A DNA stretch of 64,000 bases, taken from positions 4,623,727 through 4,687,726 of the forward strand of contig JAJEKV010000006.1 of the NCBI GenBank assembly GCA_021234155.1, read 5' to 3'. The position numbers and the translations under genes are program-made. How positions within the stretch are numbered: the first letter of the stretch is position 1; every line of letters starts with the position of its first letter. The notes under the pieces were generated by a model, which did no database searches, was not told the origin of the DNA, and was given only the letters and a program-made list of their open reading frames with translations. Shown in pieces: positions 49,184 to 61,606 of this stretch. This DNA is from Isoetes taiwanensis. Lineage: Eukaryota > Streptophyta > Lycopodiopsida > Isoetales > Isoetaceae.

Positions 49184-49255
49184 AAAGACACTGCATCCAT
49201 GAGGTTCATTGCGTTGGTCAAAGACACTGCATCCATGAGGTTCATTGCGTTGGTC
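49184..49255. repeat. 36-bp tandem duplication
   Basis: Two identical copies of a unit starting AAAGACACTGCATCCATGAG. Confidence 0.9.
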
Positions 49256-50126
49256 AAATTTTATGCATCATCAAAGTCACAATGTTTTGTTGCTATTCTC
49301 CATAAGATGAGCATAGCAACCTAGCATGTGGTAACAAGAATAGTGACGAAGGCTAAATTGTCTGATTTGAAACCATTGCAGAGCATTTCATTGAATAGTC
49401 TCATCACCTCGGTTCCAAATTGACTTTAGGCACGCTGTAAAATCCAATCATATCAAAATCACAATACCTTTTGCTAGAATCTTAATGCAAATAATCTATC
49501 AATAAGATAGCAAAAAAATGGCACTTAAACACTAAATATCCCGACTCTAAAATGCAATACCATAAATCTGTTGTATCTATTGATACTACACATATAAACA
49601 AGTTATTTTCAAAAACATGGTTGCCTGAGCTGTAAGACATAAATGGTCTGCTCTGTAAGACCGATGATTGCAGCAATGCAGTACATAGATCATGACTCAT
49701 AATTGTAGAAAGATTATTGTGGCTGCTGCTCCTCTCTGTCCATCAATTTCTATCAACATGGTAACTGCCATTTTAAGGTTGCTGCCTTTAGAGATCTGCA
49801 TACTTAACATCTCACACTGGGATTTTTTAACCCTAAGCTAATAATTTCTTTGAGATGCACAAGGACTAGGACGGAGGAACAAATTTTCCTCTGCTTTTTG
49901 AGGGCTTGCTTGGTCTCGATCTCGAAATGGCATATCCTTATGCTCTTGGTCAGATGATGTGTGCTAGTGGCATGCTGTATATTCCAAGATGACCTGCTTC
50001 AACGAGGAATACTCACACTTGTAAACAAACTATGTCCTATCAATTTGTTCACCCCTCAATACTTCCAGCAATATATTTGCCATAACACATGCAAGTAGCA
50101 TGTTCATTCTCAAACCGTTTGAAGCA

Positions 50127-50564
50127 CTAGTGCTGTTTCTCCATAAGGGGTTTACAGGCAATAAGCAATACTTTCATGTTTCGTTTAATGATGGAAAGGA
50201 AAAAATCCCAAATAGCCTCATTTAAATGCCCCGAGTGTGCAAATAGATCAACCATGCAATTGCAATGGAACCGGAATGTTGGCATAAGTCCATATATTTC
50301 TTCCTTAACCTTAAATAATGACATGCAATTGCCATCAAATGGCACGGCTGCAGACAAAGGAGACATAAGAATGTAATGGCATCTGGCTTCTCGACTAGTT
50401 CTTGCACATGTGTAAAGCATTGGACCGACGTGTTGGCTGATGTAATTCTCCTGCCATTGCAGTCCATGTTGCAGCATTCCGAATTGATATGTTGCAAAGA
50501 CAACCCGAGCTTCATCAAGTGATTTTGAAATACATATCAAGCAGTCAATTACCAATGACAACAA
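50127..50564 (-). pseudogene. PPR-protein fragment
   Basis: A 145-codon minus-strand frame contains SLDEARVVFATYQFG and, near the end, FHCNCMVDLFAHSGHLNEAI. The second matches the motif around the last repeats of plant pentatricopeptide-repeat proteins (HYNCMVDLLGRAGHLNEA type). PPR proteins bind organellar RNA and usually exceed 450 residues without introns. Here only about one sixth is present, the spacing between repeats is broken, and no targeting peptide precedes it. It is a decayed fragment. Confidence 0.6.
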
Positions 50565-53492
50565 GAAGCAGAATCAGCCTAAAAAGACAAGTTATGCCTT
50601 AAGGAACATGTGCGAAGTTTAGGAAGCCAGCAATGTGCTTTACCACAACCGTTATAAAGAGAGAAACCCCATTGCTTCTGCTAAAACGCACATCTGTGAA
50701 TTCTCAAAAGCATGCTTTTGTTCCTTGTGTACTCGTATACATTTCCTTGCCTTTAACTGGTGGCATAACGAACATTTCCAAGTTTAGCCATTAGGTGCTG
50801 ATGAGCATTTTAATTGTGCCTTTAAAAAATGGTGCAGTGCATACCATTAGGACCTACAAGATGCATGTTTGGTGGCAGGATTATTTGGAACAAAGTTCTG
50901 ACTGAAACGAAAGTTTGCTCTCTATGTTTTATTCCCATAGCAGGAGCTTTGTTCTCCTCTCTACGGCCAGTTTCATCTCAGAGCATCACATTCATATAAA
51001 GCAGAAATATAAATGAATCATTTAACTACTCCAGTCTGCTGACTGTTTCAGCTAGCTTTAATTGTTGAAACTATCTATCACTATGCAACTTTGCCAGATG
51101 CACAACAAGGAAGGAAATGAGAATCAGTACCGCAGTAGTCATTGAAAGAGTCATGCGAGCCTACAACTTACTGATGAAAGCTCATACATATTTCATGGTT
51201 AAAAAAAACGCTTTTGGAAATTCTATGGTACATGATTCAAATAATTGAATGTTCCATTATTCTGTTGCAATAGACGCTCTACATGCATAACGGAGGACCC
51301 TGTCTCATCCCCCTTCTAACCTGAACACTTCATCATTGTCTACAGACCAATTCCCTCTAACAAGCCTTAGGATTCCATCACCTTCATCATACCAGCATGT
51401 AGACTACAAGCCCGAATAGCCCATTTTGTTATTTGTGGCATTGAGCTGAAGCAGCAATGAATTCCATCTACAATAGCTCTTGCACATGTAACATTGGGAT
51501 GCAGTTTTTCTTTTGTTCACGCTAGGTAGTTTGTTTGGCATCTAGGTATGCTTACTTGCCTGTGGGCAACAGGAGATTCTTATGAATTCATGCAATACCA
51601 AACATGCATTCAGCTAGGTAACATTGCAATGAATTCTTGTGCTTCAAGAGCCAAATAATTCTAGCTAGGCATAGTCTCGATTAGGATAAAGTCTCTCTGA
51701 GGTTTGGGCCTGAATCACATTTAGTCTAACATTTGGCTGTCCAAGGCTAACCTTATCCTATGTGGAGGTTGGAGACTACTTATGCATGTTCTTTGCATCC
51801 CACAAGAACATTCCAAGCTGCTTCGACAGGCATGGTCAATTAGTTTTGGAGGCTGTTTCCGTCAATACAAGACTGTAAGCAGAATTGTTTCCTTTTTTCA
51901 GACGATATTATTTTTTAAAATCTAACTTAACGAAGAAGCAGATTCTGTAACACAGTAACTTAAAAGAAGAACCCGATGCGAGAAACTTACTGGTTTGCTT
52001 TTCCGGAGTGAAGAAACGTGGAGAAATCTGTATGAAACAGCTGGGATGGGCATGCAAGGATCTATCTAACATATCCGGCGGAATCGCACATACGGTTACG
52101 GCTAAGTTTAGTCTCCATCTCATCGTGTTTTTCTTTAGCTTGGCCCAGCCAACCATGTCTAAGCATCACGCACCTGCGCATCCGCAACCGCGAATATGAC
52201 AATGCAATCATGACCCGGGCGCTGAGCCCCACGGCGGGCTGCTCGGAAAATGTGAAAGTAAGCACGTCAGTTGCTCAATGTGAATATAAATAGAGCTTCC
52301 ATTTTTTGTTTTAAGACACCCATCCTTAACGTCTTTGTCCTCAGCATTTAGCTGTAGGTTTTAATCTCAGCCGTCGATCTTTAGATGTTATGTCCAGTAG
52401 CATTCTGGTTATGACCATAACAGGATGTTATGTCCATAACATTTCCTCTGGCTTGACACGTTTGGGCCTCCGCCATAGCCACACGCGAATCGAATCTGCC
52501 GCCATAGCCGGGCAAAATGCCGCCCTAGCCGGGCAACAAATCCATCGCCATCGCCAACAAAGCTTTAAATCCACTTCTTTGCCTCCCGCAGAGCCTCTTC
52601 AATACTTTTCTGTGTTAGATTGGGATTTCACCCCTTATTCTTCTAACAACAAAATTTGTCCGAGTTTGGCTTCTTGGCAAAATGGGTTCGTCGATCCAAT
52701 CACATGGTTGATGTTCTCATTACGATGTCGGGGCATTTGATTGATGAGGTTAGGTCACCACCAAGATCGTGTTGCAAAGCTTCTTGTTCTTTCTGCAGAT
52801 TTTTCACCCAAACTTCTTACGTTTAGATTTTTGGCGAGCCTATTCTTCTTGTTTGATCTTATTTCAAAGCTTTTGTTGTTAATGTCAACGGTCAGATGGT
52901 TTGTTCCAAGAGCAGGATATGCCGCATGAGATGTTAATGGTTTGATCCAAGATTAGCTTCAAGAACTTCGATTTGCCCAAAGTAGCGGATGCTTTCTGTT
53001 TCAAAAGCGGCTGGTCTTAGGCTTTCATTTCGACCGAAAACAAATGCGATTCTACCATTTCTAGATAGGCCGGTGCAAGCCTGTAAATAAAAAGATTAGA
53101 GCATACACAAACATTTGTGCATCGAGCATATTGTTTTGATCCAAAGCATTTTTTGTTGTGCATCAACAATGGAATACGGTGCATCAAAATCTAAAATTGC
53201 TAACACGGGCCAAGCTTGGCTATGGCGGCTAATGCCAAATGCCTCGGCCAAAGACGTTAAAGATGTGATAGCGTCAAATCCGGCGAGAAATTGCGTTATA
53301 GCCGATCAAAATGGCCTATCCATATGGCCCATGTGGCCGTCAAAGTCCTCGGCCGTCGCAATAAAAATCATCTCTTTCACGGCCACATGGCCACTCGATA
53401 AGAAATTTTTCTGAGCCATAACGCCTCTGCCGAAGCCGCTATCTAGAGGGCTCTCATTCTCGCTTCTTGCTTCACACACTCATATCCTCGAA
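50565..53492. other. Upstream region of the STIG1-like gene, no supported gene
   Basis: Nearly 3 kb without a convincing coding signal. Short frames at 51908-52156 (minus), 52390-52740 and 53115-53414 (plus) lack domains and conserved composition. No obvious TATA box is seen just before 53493. The stretch 53200-53400 is relatively GC-rich with repeated GGCC motifs. Confidence 0.45.
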
Positions 53493-53774
53493 ATGGATTG
53501 CAAAATTGCCTTTGCACTGCTTCTCCTTCTTGTGATTGCACAACTTCACATGCAAGTTGCACAGGCAGTTGATGCCGAAGGTGAAGGTCATGTTGATAGG
53601 GAGCTTAACGAGCGCCCTTGTACTTGGAGACACCATTGTCATCATGGCTTGAGTTGTTGTGCTGGAAAATGTTATGATCTTAAGATAAGCAGACACAACT
53701 GTGGCTCGTGTGGCCACAAATGTCTCAGCTGGCAAAAGTGTCAAGACTATAGATGTGTTCATGTTCCCCACTAA
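53493..53774 (+). CDS. STIG1-like secreted cysteine-rich peptide
   Basis: A single exon of 93 codons. Residues 1-25 form a classic signal peptide: a hydrophobic core (ALLLLLVIA) ending AQA before VDAEG. The mature part has ten cysteines, including CCAGKCYDL and NCGSCGHKC, the signature of the stigma-specific STIG1 family of small extracellular proteins. STIG1 members act in the exudate or apoplast, and some interact with pollen receptor kinases. This one is shorter than the usual 130-150 residues, because the second CC...C and CGxC segment typical of the family is missing. The frame is intact, with a good ATG context (CGAAATGGA). It is either a short family member or a 3'-truncated copy still able to be expressed. 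Confidence 0.85.
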   Translation: MDCKIAFALLLLLVIAQLHMQVAQAVDAEGEGHVDRELNERPCTWRHHCHHGLSCCAGKCYDLKISRHNCGSCGHKCLSWQKCQDYRCVHVPH

Positions 53775-53809
53775 TAGCTTTGCTATCATATTACCCTATA
53801 ATATCATAT

Positions 53810-53815
53810 AATAAA
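53810..53815 (+). terminator. Candidate polyadenylation signal of the STIG1-like gene
   Basis: AATAAA lies 36 bp after the stop codon, followed by a purine- and A-rich stretch. Confidence 0.5.
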
Positions 53816-54707
53816 GAAGAAAAAAAAAAACATAAAAAGAGCAAAGACAAAAAAAAAGAAGAAGCAAGCATTGAGCTTATTTTTTCACTGTTAATAATAA
53901 CAATAATTGGTCCTTGACCAAATGTTTCGTCGACGGTCCACGATGTATTTGATTTTTTTAATTTTTTTTTACATTGTAAGTTTAGTTCCTTAGATACAAC
54001 TAGCTCATATGTGGTGAATAAATGTGGCAGAGTGTTAGATTGCATGCCATTCATATTTAAACATTTGATATAGTACACCAATGGTTGTATCCAAATTGAA
54101 ACCCTAGGTATGTATGATAATAGTATAGTCAAAGCACTAGTTAGCTATTGGCATGAGGCGTGGTACAACATTTACAAGGTCAAGTGTATGTTATGAGAGG
54201 GATAACATTCTGGAATAAGGATGTTATGCCCTATTCTAACAATCGAGGGCGGAGGCCCAAGATTGTTATAGTAGGGCATAAACACCCGAATTCTATTGTG
54301 TTGTCCGCCTTAACAAACTGGGCCCGAGAGTTTTATGGTGTCCTTATGGTGATTTGCATAACAAGCTAGGTGTTCTTGGCATGAAAAGCTAGATGTGTAT
54401 GGGCCCTCAAGTGTGTTACTGGTGGGTAACACCACTGTAACCAATAGCGGAGATCTGATCTCAGCTATAAAACTTGAGGGCCAGGTTGTTAGGTTTAGAA
54501 TAAATATTTACAAGAAATTTATCGTGGCGATCAAGGCCGCCACGAATATTTTCTTGGTTCCAAACCTATGGGGTTGGATCCCCTATTAATATTTCGAGCT
54601 TCTAAGGTACCAAATGAAGAAGTGGAAGCATTGGCTCGTGAATTCTAACCCTAACAAAAAAAATGTAGTCGAAAATGCTTAAATATCCATAAAAATAACA
54701 TTATAAA
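53816..54707. other. Intergenic, no supported gene
   Basis: AT-rich at first, then two short plus-strand frames (54160-54369, 54395-54589) without recognisable domains. They may be remnants of one broken gene, but I cannot support that. Confidence 0.45.
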
Positions 54708-54743
54708 TCATACTAGTAAACTTGAGCCCGGCGTTGCCGGGCT
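54708..54743 (+). mobile_element. Helitron-like 5' terminus
   Basis: TCATACTAGTAAACTTG followed by a perfect hairpin AGCCCGG/CCGGGCT with loop CGTTG (54725-54743). Plant Helitrons commonly open with TC, TACTA-like sequence and a CCCG-x-CGTTG-x-CGGG motif. No Rep/helicase frame and no CTRR 3' end are identified in the window, so the extent is unknown. The LINE at 54855 would lie inside it. Confidence 0.45.
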
Positions 54744-55622
54744 AATGTCTTGGCATTTGTTTTTACTCGTCATTTAACGTTCATATGTGCAACGTCCAAC
54801 AACATCACAGGTTGACATTGGTTAAAATTTTTGTTATTGAAATTGTCTAATGACGACTTATCTAGGTTGAGGGAGACGAGATGAACGTTGAGCGCCTTCG
54901 CCACACCGCCTGGCCCAAGGGAGTTCTTCCTAGCCCCGATGGATGAGGCTTTGCTTGAAGCTGTTCTCCAGGGGCTGGGAATCACGAATGTCCCCCTGGA
55001 AATCCAGGATTCCATATTAGCTATCGACAATTTGATATCCAATGCAATTCAATCTCAGTCTAGAGTAGGTTTCTGTAGGTTTGGTTTAAACTCGTTCTTT
55101 CTTTGCATTCTCTGTTTTGACAGGTCTGGATCCTTAAGAGTGGCAGCCCACAATTCCCAACCCTTCTTGGGAAATAGATTCGAACGCAATTTGTTTATGA
55201 TGAGTGCCCCCCTGGAATTTGGGATAGAACCGATCTACTATTGGGCTGCATTCTTCGATCTCCAACCATCTCATCACATCATGGATCTTGATGTGGTGGT
55301 TTGGAGATTTCTGGTATCTAATTAGTTCCGTTCTTGGGCCCCGTGCCAGATCTAGGGGGCTGTCAGGGTAGGGTCAGGTTAGGAATCTTAGATTCTAGTT
55401 TCTCTGTAATTCCCAGTACGGGCCTGCCTTTTCTTGAAAGTTTTTTCTTGGGAGAAGAAATCATTCATCATTGGCTGTTAACCTCATTCTGGAGGGAAAA
55501 AAGGGAAAAAAGAAATTGGGGAAATTCTCGCTATATTCTGATAATGGTTGCTCTGTTCGCTGCTTGGTTCTCTGCGGCCCATTTCTCCCATTTCTCCCAA
55601 TTCTGTTCGGTGCCGTTCAAGA

Positions 55623-57160
55623 ATGAGGAACAAGGCGAGCACGTCAAACAAACCTTGGAGTGTGGAAGATGAAGAGTGGACACAAATCTTTTGGCTGGAA
55701 GATAGGAGGGACAAAGCATGGGGGATTCTGAAGGAAATTTATACAGGCCTCGAAATTATTAGAGATCAACAGAAGGCTGCGGCTTTCTGTATGGGGGTGC
55801 AAGAGGAAGTTGGAATCTTGGCATGCAATCCATAGACAGGGATTATTTGGATGGGAGAGCGAATGACAGAGACTGGGTGTGGAACACTTACGGGTTTGTT
55901 CAGGAGCTGGATAATACTCTGTATAAACTCATTACCGTCAAACAAGGGCATACTGAGAAGGATTGCTGTAGTCTCAAGAACAACGTTTTCAGGGCCTTCA
56001 TGGATGAATTACTGTCAAAGGTAAAGAACTTGATAATACAATGGGATGGGATTCGTGAAAACTCCAATGCAAGCATCAGGCTTATCAAAAGATGGGAGGA
56101 AGCCGAAGATCACGTCATCGAAAGGCACAGGAAAGCCTTTAAGTCCGGCTTAGCCCTGAACGAAGCTTTAGAAGGAATATCTACCTCCCTGGAGGTCTAC
56201 CAGTTAAGAGGCATGAAGCATACCAAACAATGTAAAATCAAGGACTCAAATGGCTTTTTCAATCCGGAAGAGGTGAACTCTTGTGATTGCGAGAATTGCG
56301 TGGAGGTGAAGCTTTCTGCTCTAAATATAACGAAGACAAAAATCGGTGATAGCAAGATATGCAACTCCATCCCAGTAATTGGCAAGAACGACAAAACCAA
56401 AGGTTCACTTTCTTCCCCTTCATATAAAAATGTGCTCTTGAATGTTTTCCCTTCTGCTCAACCAACTGTCTCAAAGAATCAGGAGGTAACTGATTCAGAG
56501 AGTCAGAAGGTGTTCAATGGTGATTTCATTGATCTCTTTGGTGTTTCTGATGCTTTGGCTACTGACATGTTTTCAAAATATGCTATTCTTATCCATTTCC
56601 CTAGAAAATGCCCAACTCAAGGGGAAATTAAGAACTGGATCACCAAAAACCAGCATATTCCAATGCTTTCTATCCTTAGGCTGGATAAGAACACCTTTCA
56701 AATTGTTTGCAGGGACGAGCTTTGTGCCAATCATATTCTTAGAAGAAAGCTCGACTTTATTAGCAATTGCCCTTTCTATATAATGAAATGGTCTCCCAAT
56801 TTCATCCCTGGCATGACTGGCGAAATTCAAACCACCACTTGGCTGTCTTTTCCCAACTTACCCCCAGCTTTCTGGACTCGGTCCCACCTTACGACCCTGG
56901 CAGGATCCTTAGGGGAGGTGTTAGAGGTCAATATCACCCAAACGAACTTCCCCTCGGTCTGCATCTCCAAAAAAATTGAGTTAGATTGGAAAAAGAAAAT
57001 CAAAACAAGGGTCAAGCCTGAAGAGTTTTTGGATTTAAGTGTCAGCTACTCTAAGTGGCCTGTTCAGGTTCAAACTGTTACCCCTCAACAAACTAAGCAA
57101 AAACAGGTCTGGCAGCCCAAAGTTACAAATGCTGTGGATGAAGAGGCTAACAGGAAGTGA
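55623..57160 (+). pseudogene. LINE ORF1 protein (DUF4283-like), one frameshift
   Basis: The likely start is ATG 55623 (MRNKASTSNKPWSVEDEEW). The frame runs to about 55830, where a shift is needed to enter the 445-codon frame 55823-57160. The N-terminal half is charged and probably coiled (VKNLIIQWDGIRENS). The C-terminal half carries the DUF4283-type RNA-binding region of plant LINE ORF1 proteins (AILIHFPRKCPTQGEIKNWI, WLSFPNLPPAFWTRSHLTTL). A further lysine-rich frame at 57254-57532 may be its displaced tail. ORF1 coats LINE RNA in the retrotransposition particle. The frameshift would abolish a full-length product. Confidence 0.8.
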
Positions 57161-57510
57161 TGAAAATCATCCCCACCAGTATCAGGTTGCCATTCAAGAC
57201 AAGAATCACAATAAAGAGATTGTAAAAACTCAAGAATTGAACTTCAGGAAGATATGGTGGTCCTGATTAAAAACCTGAGTCAGTATATCAGGATAGAATC
57301 TGGTGACCTCATATTCACCCTTCCCAGAAACTTTGAGATTTATAAGCAAAGGGATGTGTCAACCCCCCAGGATAGTTGTGAAGATACCCCTGATACAGAG
57401 GACAAAGGGTGGAATTTGGTGGAGAGAAAGAAGGGCAGAGGTAAAAAGAAGATTTATTTTGGCCCAAGTAGATCAAGTCCAAGGAAGCAAACTATTCAAG
57501 CTGGGATGGC

Positions 57511-60500
57511 TTGTGGCAGGTACAGATACTGATGGATAAAGATATATGCTGTGTTACCTGGAATCTCCAGGGTATTAATAGTATAATTAAAAGGGATAGA
57601 TTAAAGGTTTGTCTCTCCTCCCTTAACCCCGATGTTTTGTTTCTTCAAGAGCATAAAATTCATAGTCAGGATCATGAGATCATAATAAGTAGAACTCTCC
57701 CTCCTAATTATTGCACCTGGTCTATTCCTGCTAATGACTCTTCTACAGGAATAGCAATCGCTTGGAGGCATAATCTTAATATATCTAACAAGTACATGGT
57801 TAATGATAGAAATGGCAGATGGCAGATTCTCCTCTGTATTATTTACAGAATTAAGCTGGCCCTTGTCAACATTTATGCCTACAATAACCCCACAGAAAGA
57901 GTGGAGATCTGGAAAAAGGTTAAGAGCAGCCTTGATAACCTCGATTTTGATGAGTGCATTCTGGGGGGTGATTTAAACATGGTGACCAACAGCTATATGA
58001 AGAATAAAAATTACAGACCCCTCGGGAAACAAGAAAAGGAAGCTTGGTTGGATCTCACTAAGAGCCATAATCTTAATCTTGCCAGGACTAAACCCAACTC
58101 ATACAGCTGGACTGATAAAAGAATAGATCCTACCTTGTGTCTTCATGACAAATTCTACCTATCAGAAAATCTTTGGAATGATAGTAGCAGAGTTAACAAT
58201 ATGGAGGGTTTCACTTTGTCAGACCACTACCCCCAATAGCTGAGAATCAGGGCATGCAATTCTGTCAACAAGAAGAGGAAAACCTACTTCAAGCTTAATA
58301 TCAGTCTCCTCGAGCATGAAGAATTCATTGACAGACTGAAGGAGCTGATTGCCAATTTTCCCCAACCAAATGGTAAGTCAAGCTGGATGTATTGGTGGAT
58401 TACAGTTGCCAAGGCCATTAAGAAATGGCTAAAAGAGTGGGAAAAAACAATCCACTATAATAAGCTCGCTTATCTTCAAAATCTGAGAGATAAACTCCCC
58501 AACGCCTCTGAAGAAGAAAAGGATGACATTAGAGCAAATATTGAAAAAGAGGAAATAAGGATAGCTGATGGATGGAGACTCAAAGCCAAAATTACGGAAA
58601 TTAAAAATGATGAAAGAAGCAGCTCTAAATTCTTCTTTGTTAAGGCTAAAGGTAGGCAAAAAAAGAATCATATTTTCGAAATAAAGGTAGGGGATGAAGA
58701 CATCTCGGATGAGGAACAAATCAAGCTTGCTGCAGCCACTCACTTCACAGGTACCATGGGCACAAATCAGGACTGCCCTCTAGCTTCCATGGACGGCTTC
58801 ATCAACCTCCAAGGAAAGGTAAGTGCTGAGGACAATCTCAATATTACAAAGCCTTTTTCCAATGAGGAACTTCTCAAATTCGCCATGGAAATGGAAAAAG
58901 GTAAAAGCCCTGGACCTGATGGGCTCCCGGTAGAGTTCTTTATCAAAGCTTGGTCTGTCATTGGTGTTTGCCTAACAAATTTGGCTAATGAGTTCAGGGA
59001 TATGAAATACTTGGATGCAAGAATCAACACCAGTCTGATAACTCTTATTCCCAAGATTGATATGCCTGCCACCCTTTCGGATTACAGGCCTATCTCTTTA
59101 ACTAATGTTATTTATAAGATTATTTCAGGGACCATTGCTAAGAGGCTCAAAAGTGTTTTAGAAAAGATCATAAGCACCTCCCAGGCTGCTTACTTGAAGG
59201 ATAGATTTATCCTTGACAACGTGGTAACTGCAATGCTGGGGCTGAATTGGGCTAAAGACTCCAATCAGGACATTGCTCTCATAAAGCTTGATATTACCAA
59301 AGCTTTCGATACAGTCAGCTGGAACTTCTTATTCAAATGTTGCAATGCTCTTGGCTTTTCCGATGAGGTAATTCTTCTATTTAAAGGTATTCTCTCAAAC
59401 TCCAGATCATCAGTTCTTATTAATGGAGAATGTAGCCCCTTCTTTCCTCTGCAAAGAGGTGTTAAGCAAGGGTGCCCATTAGCTCCTTTCATGTTTTTGA
59501 TCATAATGGAGGCCCTTCACAGCAAGTTGAAAGAGGCCAAAAATACTAACTTGATCCAAGGTCTCTCTCTTCCAGAAAATGAAGTGATGGATCAAATATT
59601 AAACGGACATTTTGCAGATGACACATTTCTTTTAGTCTCGATGGATAACAGGTCTCTTTCCAACACTCAAATAATTCTGGAGGATTTCGGGGTAGTCTCG
59701 GGATGCAAAATCAACCCGATCAAATCCAAAGTAGTAGCTAGAGATCAGGTAAAAGAAGAGCAAACAGCTGCTCTCATGGGCTGTAAGTATATTCTCCCTA
59801 CTAGCTCTTCTAAAATTTTAGGAATTCCCCTAGTTCTTAGAGGGAGCCCTTCTGATTCCAGAAGGGCTCCCTCGGTTATCTTAGCCCCAAAGAAAGTCTC
59901 CTCCAAGTTACAGAGTATCATTGGCAGATTCATCTCTTGCGGCCAAAACAAGAGATGTTGGACCCCGGTTGCTATAGAAGAATGCTGTAAAAGCAAAAGT
60001 ATTGGAGGTTTGGGGGTCATCAACATTGAGAAACAGGGTATAGCCCTGGCTGCCAAATATTTTTACAAAGCAGCATACAATAGCATTAACCATCCAGTTT
60101 CAATTATCATCAGGCATTATTTAGCCAAGTGCTTATCCTATGGATGGAGGAAACTTTATCTCAATCTTCCCCACTCTATTTATTTCCCCTTCTCTGTTCC
60201 CAATTCTGTCCCTGGTTTAATCAAAAAGTGGATCAGGGCGTGGAATTTAGTCAAAGGTATGTTTTCATGGAAGGAGGGGCTCTCCATGGACCAATCCATT
60301 TTCTGGAATTCGGGTTTGCTTACTAATGACTCTTCTCTTTGTTTAGCTTGCCACTTCCCGGAACAGGCTAAGCTTTGGAAGAGCAAAGGCCTCTACTACA
60401 TTAGAGACTTCTTCGATGAGCAGGGAATAATTTCTTTTAGGAGATCGGTAGTCGCCAATGAGGATGAGAACTCAGAGACACTGTACAACAATATTTGTAT

Positions 60501-61074
60501 GGTGCTTACTCAGGGCAATTGGTCAGAAGACAACTATAACTGGAATTATAATGGTTCAGCCAGATTTACAGTCAAGGCAGCATATAAGTACCTTATGAGG
60601 AACCAGAGGATTTCTATCCACACCAAATGGCAGATAGGGGAGGATAGGTGTATCAGAAACCTCAAATTCATGTGGGCTTGCCCCATCCCTCCCAAAGTGA
60701 AGTCCTTCATGTGGCAGCTCTGGCATAAGGCTTTAGCCACCAATTCTAAAAGGCACAGGCTTAATATGTCAGATTCCGATGTGTGCTCAAGATGTCTTAG
60801 CCACAGGGAAGACGAGGAGCATCTATTTCGATCATGCATATGGTCGGAATGGGTTCTCGAACTTGCTTCCAACCTGCTCGGTTTGGACCTCAACGCCCTC
60901 AATTCGTCGGACTTCTTCTGGCCCATTAACCCAAATGATTGGAGACTGTTTATTATTTTATGGAGGATTTGGAAAAGCAGGAACAATTTTATCTTCAACT
61001 GCGAAATAACTCATCCGGAGGCCGTAATCAAGCAAATTGAATATGACATTAAATGGATCATTGCTGCTATTTAA
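57511..61074 (+). pseudogene. LINE ORF2 polyprotein: endonuclease and reverse transcriptase, one in-frame stop
   Basis: One continuous frame of about 1187 codons is broken only by TAG at 58237-58239. The N-terminus is an APE-type endonuclease: CCVTWNLQGIN, DVLFLQEHKIH, GGDLNMV and SDHYP, the stop falling just after SDHYPQ. RT follows with GKSPGPDGLPVEFF, LITLIPKIDMPATLSDYRPI, DITKAFDTVSWNFL, QRGVKQGCPLAPFMFL and the catalytic FADDTFLL (about 59610). The C-terminus has a zf-RVT block (PPKVKSFMWQLWHKALATN, CSRCLSHREDEEHLFRSC). It would nick target DNA and copy LINE RNA in place. Separate endonuclease and RT pieces would result from the stop. Confidence 0.92.
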
Positions 61075-61606
61075 AACCCATTTTGATTCTTATAGCTCCT
61101 TTGGTGTTATTTCAGGAATTATCTTTGTGTTGGTGCGCAAGCTTAAGTGGAAGAAGATCGACCCCGTTGTCAATCAGCAATGGATTAAGGTTTTTGGACC
61201 GCCAGACCTTTACAGCCATGAAGAACCATGCTTTTGCGGATGCTGCTGTGATCAAAACCCGGATGCAAGAAGGGGCATGCTTTGCCAAGCTAAAGATAGT
61301 AAAGGTCGTTTCAACATGGCCATGGCAGAAGCATGTCTATGTGTATTCTGCACCCTCACTGTCATGGTTAGAGGCAGAGGGAGAAAGTCCAGCAACTTCA
61401 ATCTCAGATCGCACTTTTAGGCAGGCCGACACACGATTTCAGACTCTGATTTCCATATCTCAACTGTTTCTAAGTTTCTCATCTACTTTTTCTACTTACC
61501 TACAGGGTTATACTTCCCGGTCAAAAAGTAATTTTCTGTTAAACTTATAACTTTTTATTAATACATATATAAGCCTTCAATAAAAAAAAAGAAATTGTCT
61601 AATGAC

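Larger units (their letters stand above)
48426..50126. other. Intergenic with short tandem duplications
   Basis: Contains an A-rich tract (about 48590-48620) that may mark the 3' end of an old retroposed copy, and three perfect two-copy duplications listed separately. No supported gene. A minus-strand frame at 49101-48691 spans two of the duplications and is unrecognised. Confidence 0.5.
54855..61590 (+). mobile_element. L1-type LINE, nearly full length
   Basis: Flanked by the 16-bp target-site duplication GAAATTGTCTAATGAC (54839-54854 and 61591-61606). The 3' end is an A tail (AATAAAAAAAAA). A 5' untranslated region of about 770 bp precedes ORF1 (nucleic-acid binding), then ORF2 (endonuclease, reverse transcriptase, Zn-binding C-terminus). 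The order, the lack of LTRs and the length of 6.7 kb are standard for plant L1 elements. The intact duplication and nearly open ORF2 point to a recent insertion. Confidence 0.95.
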
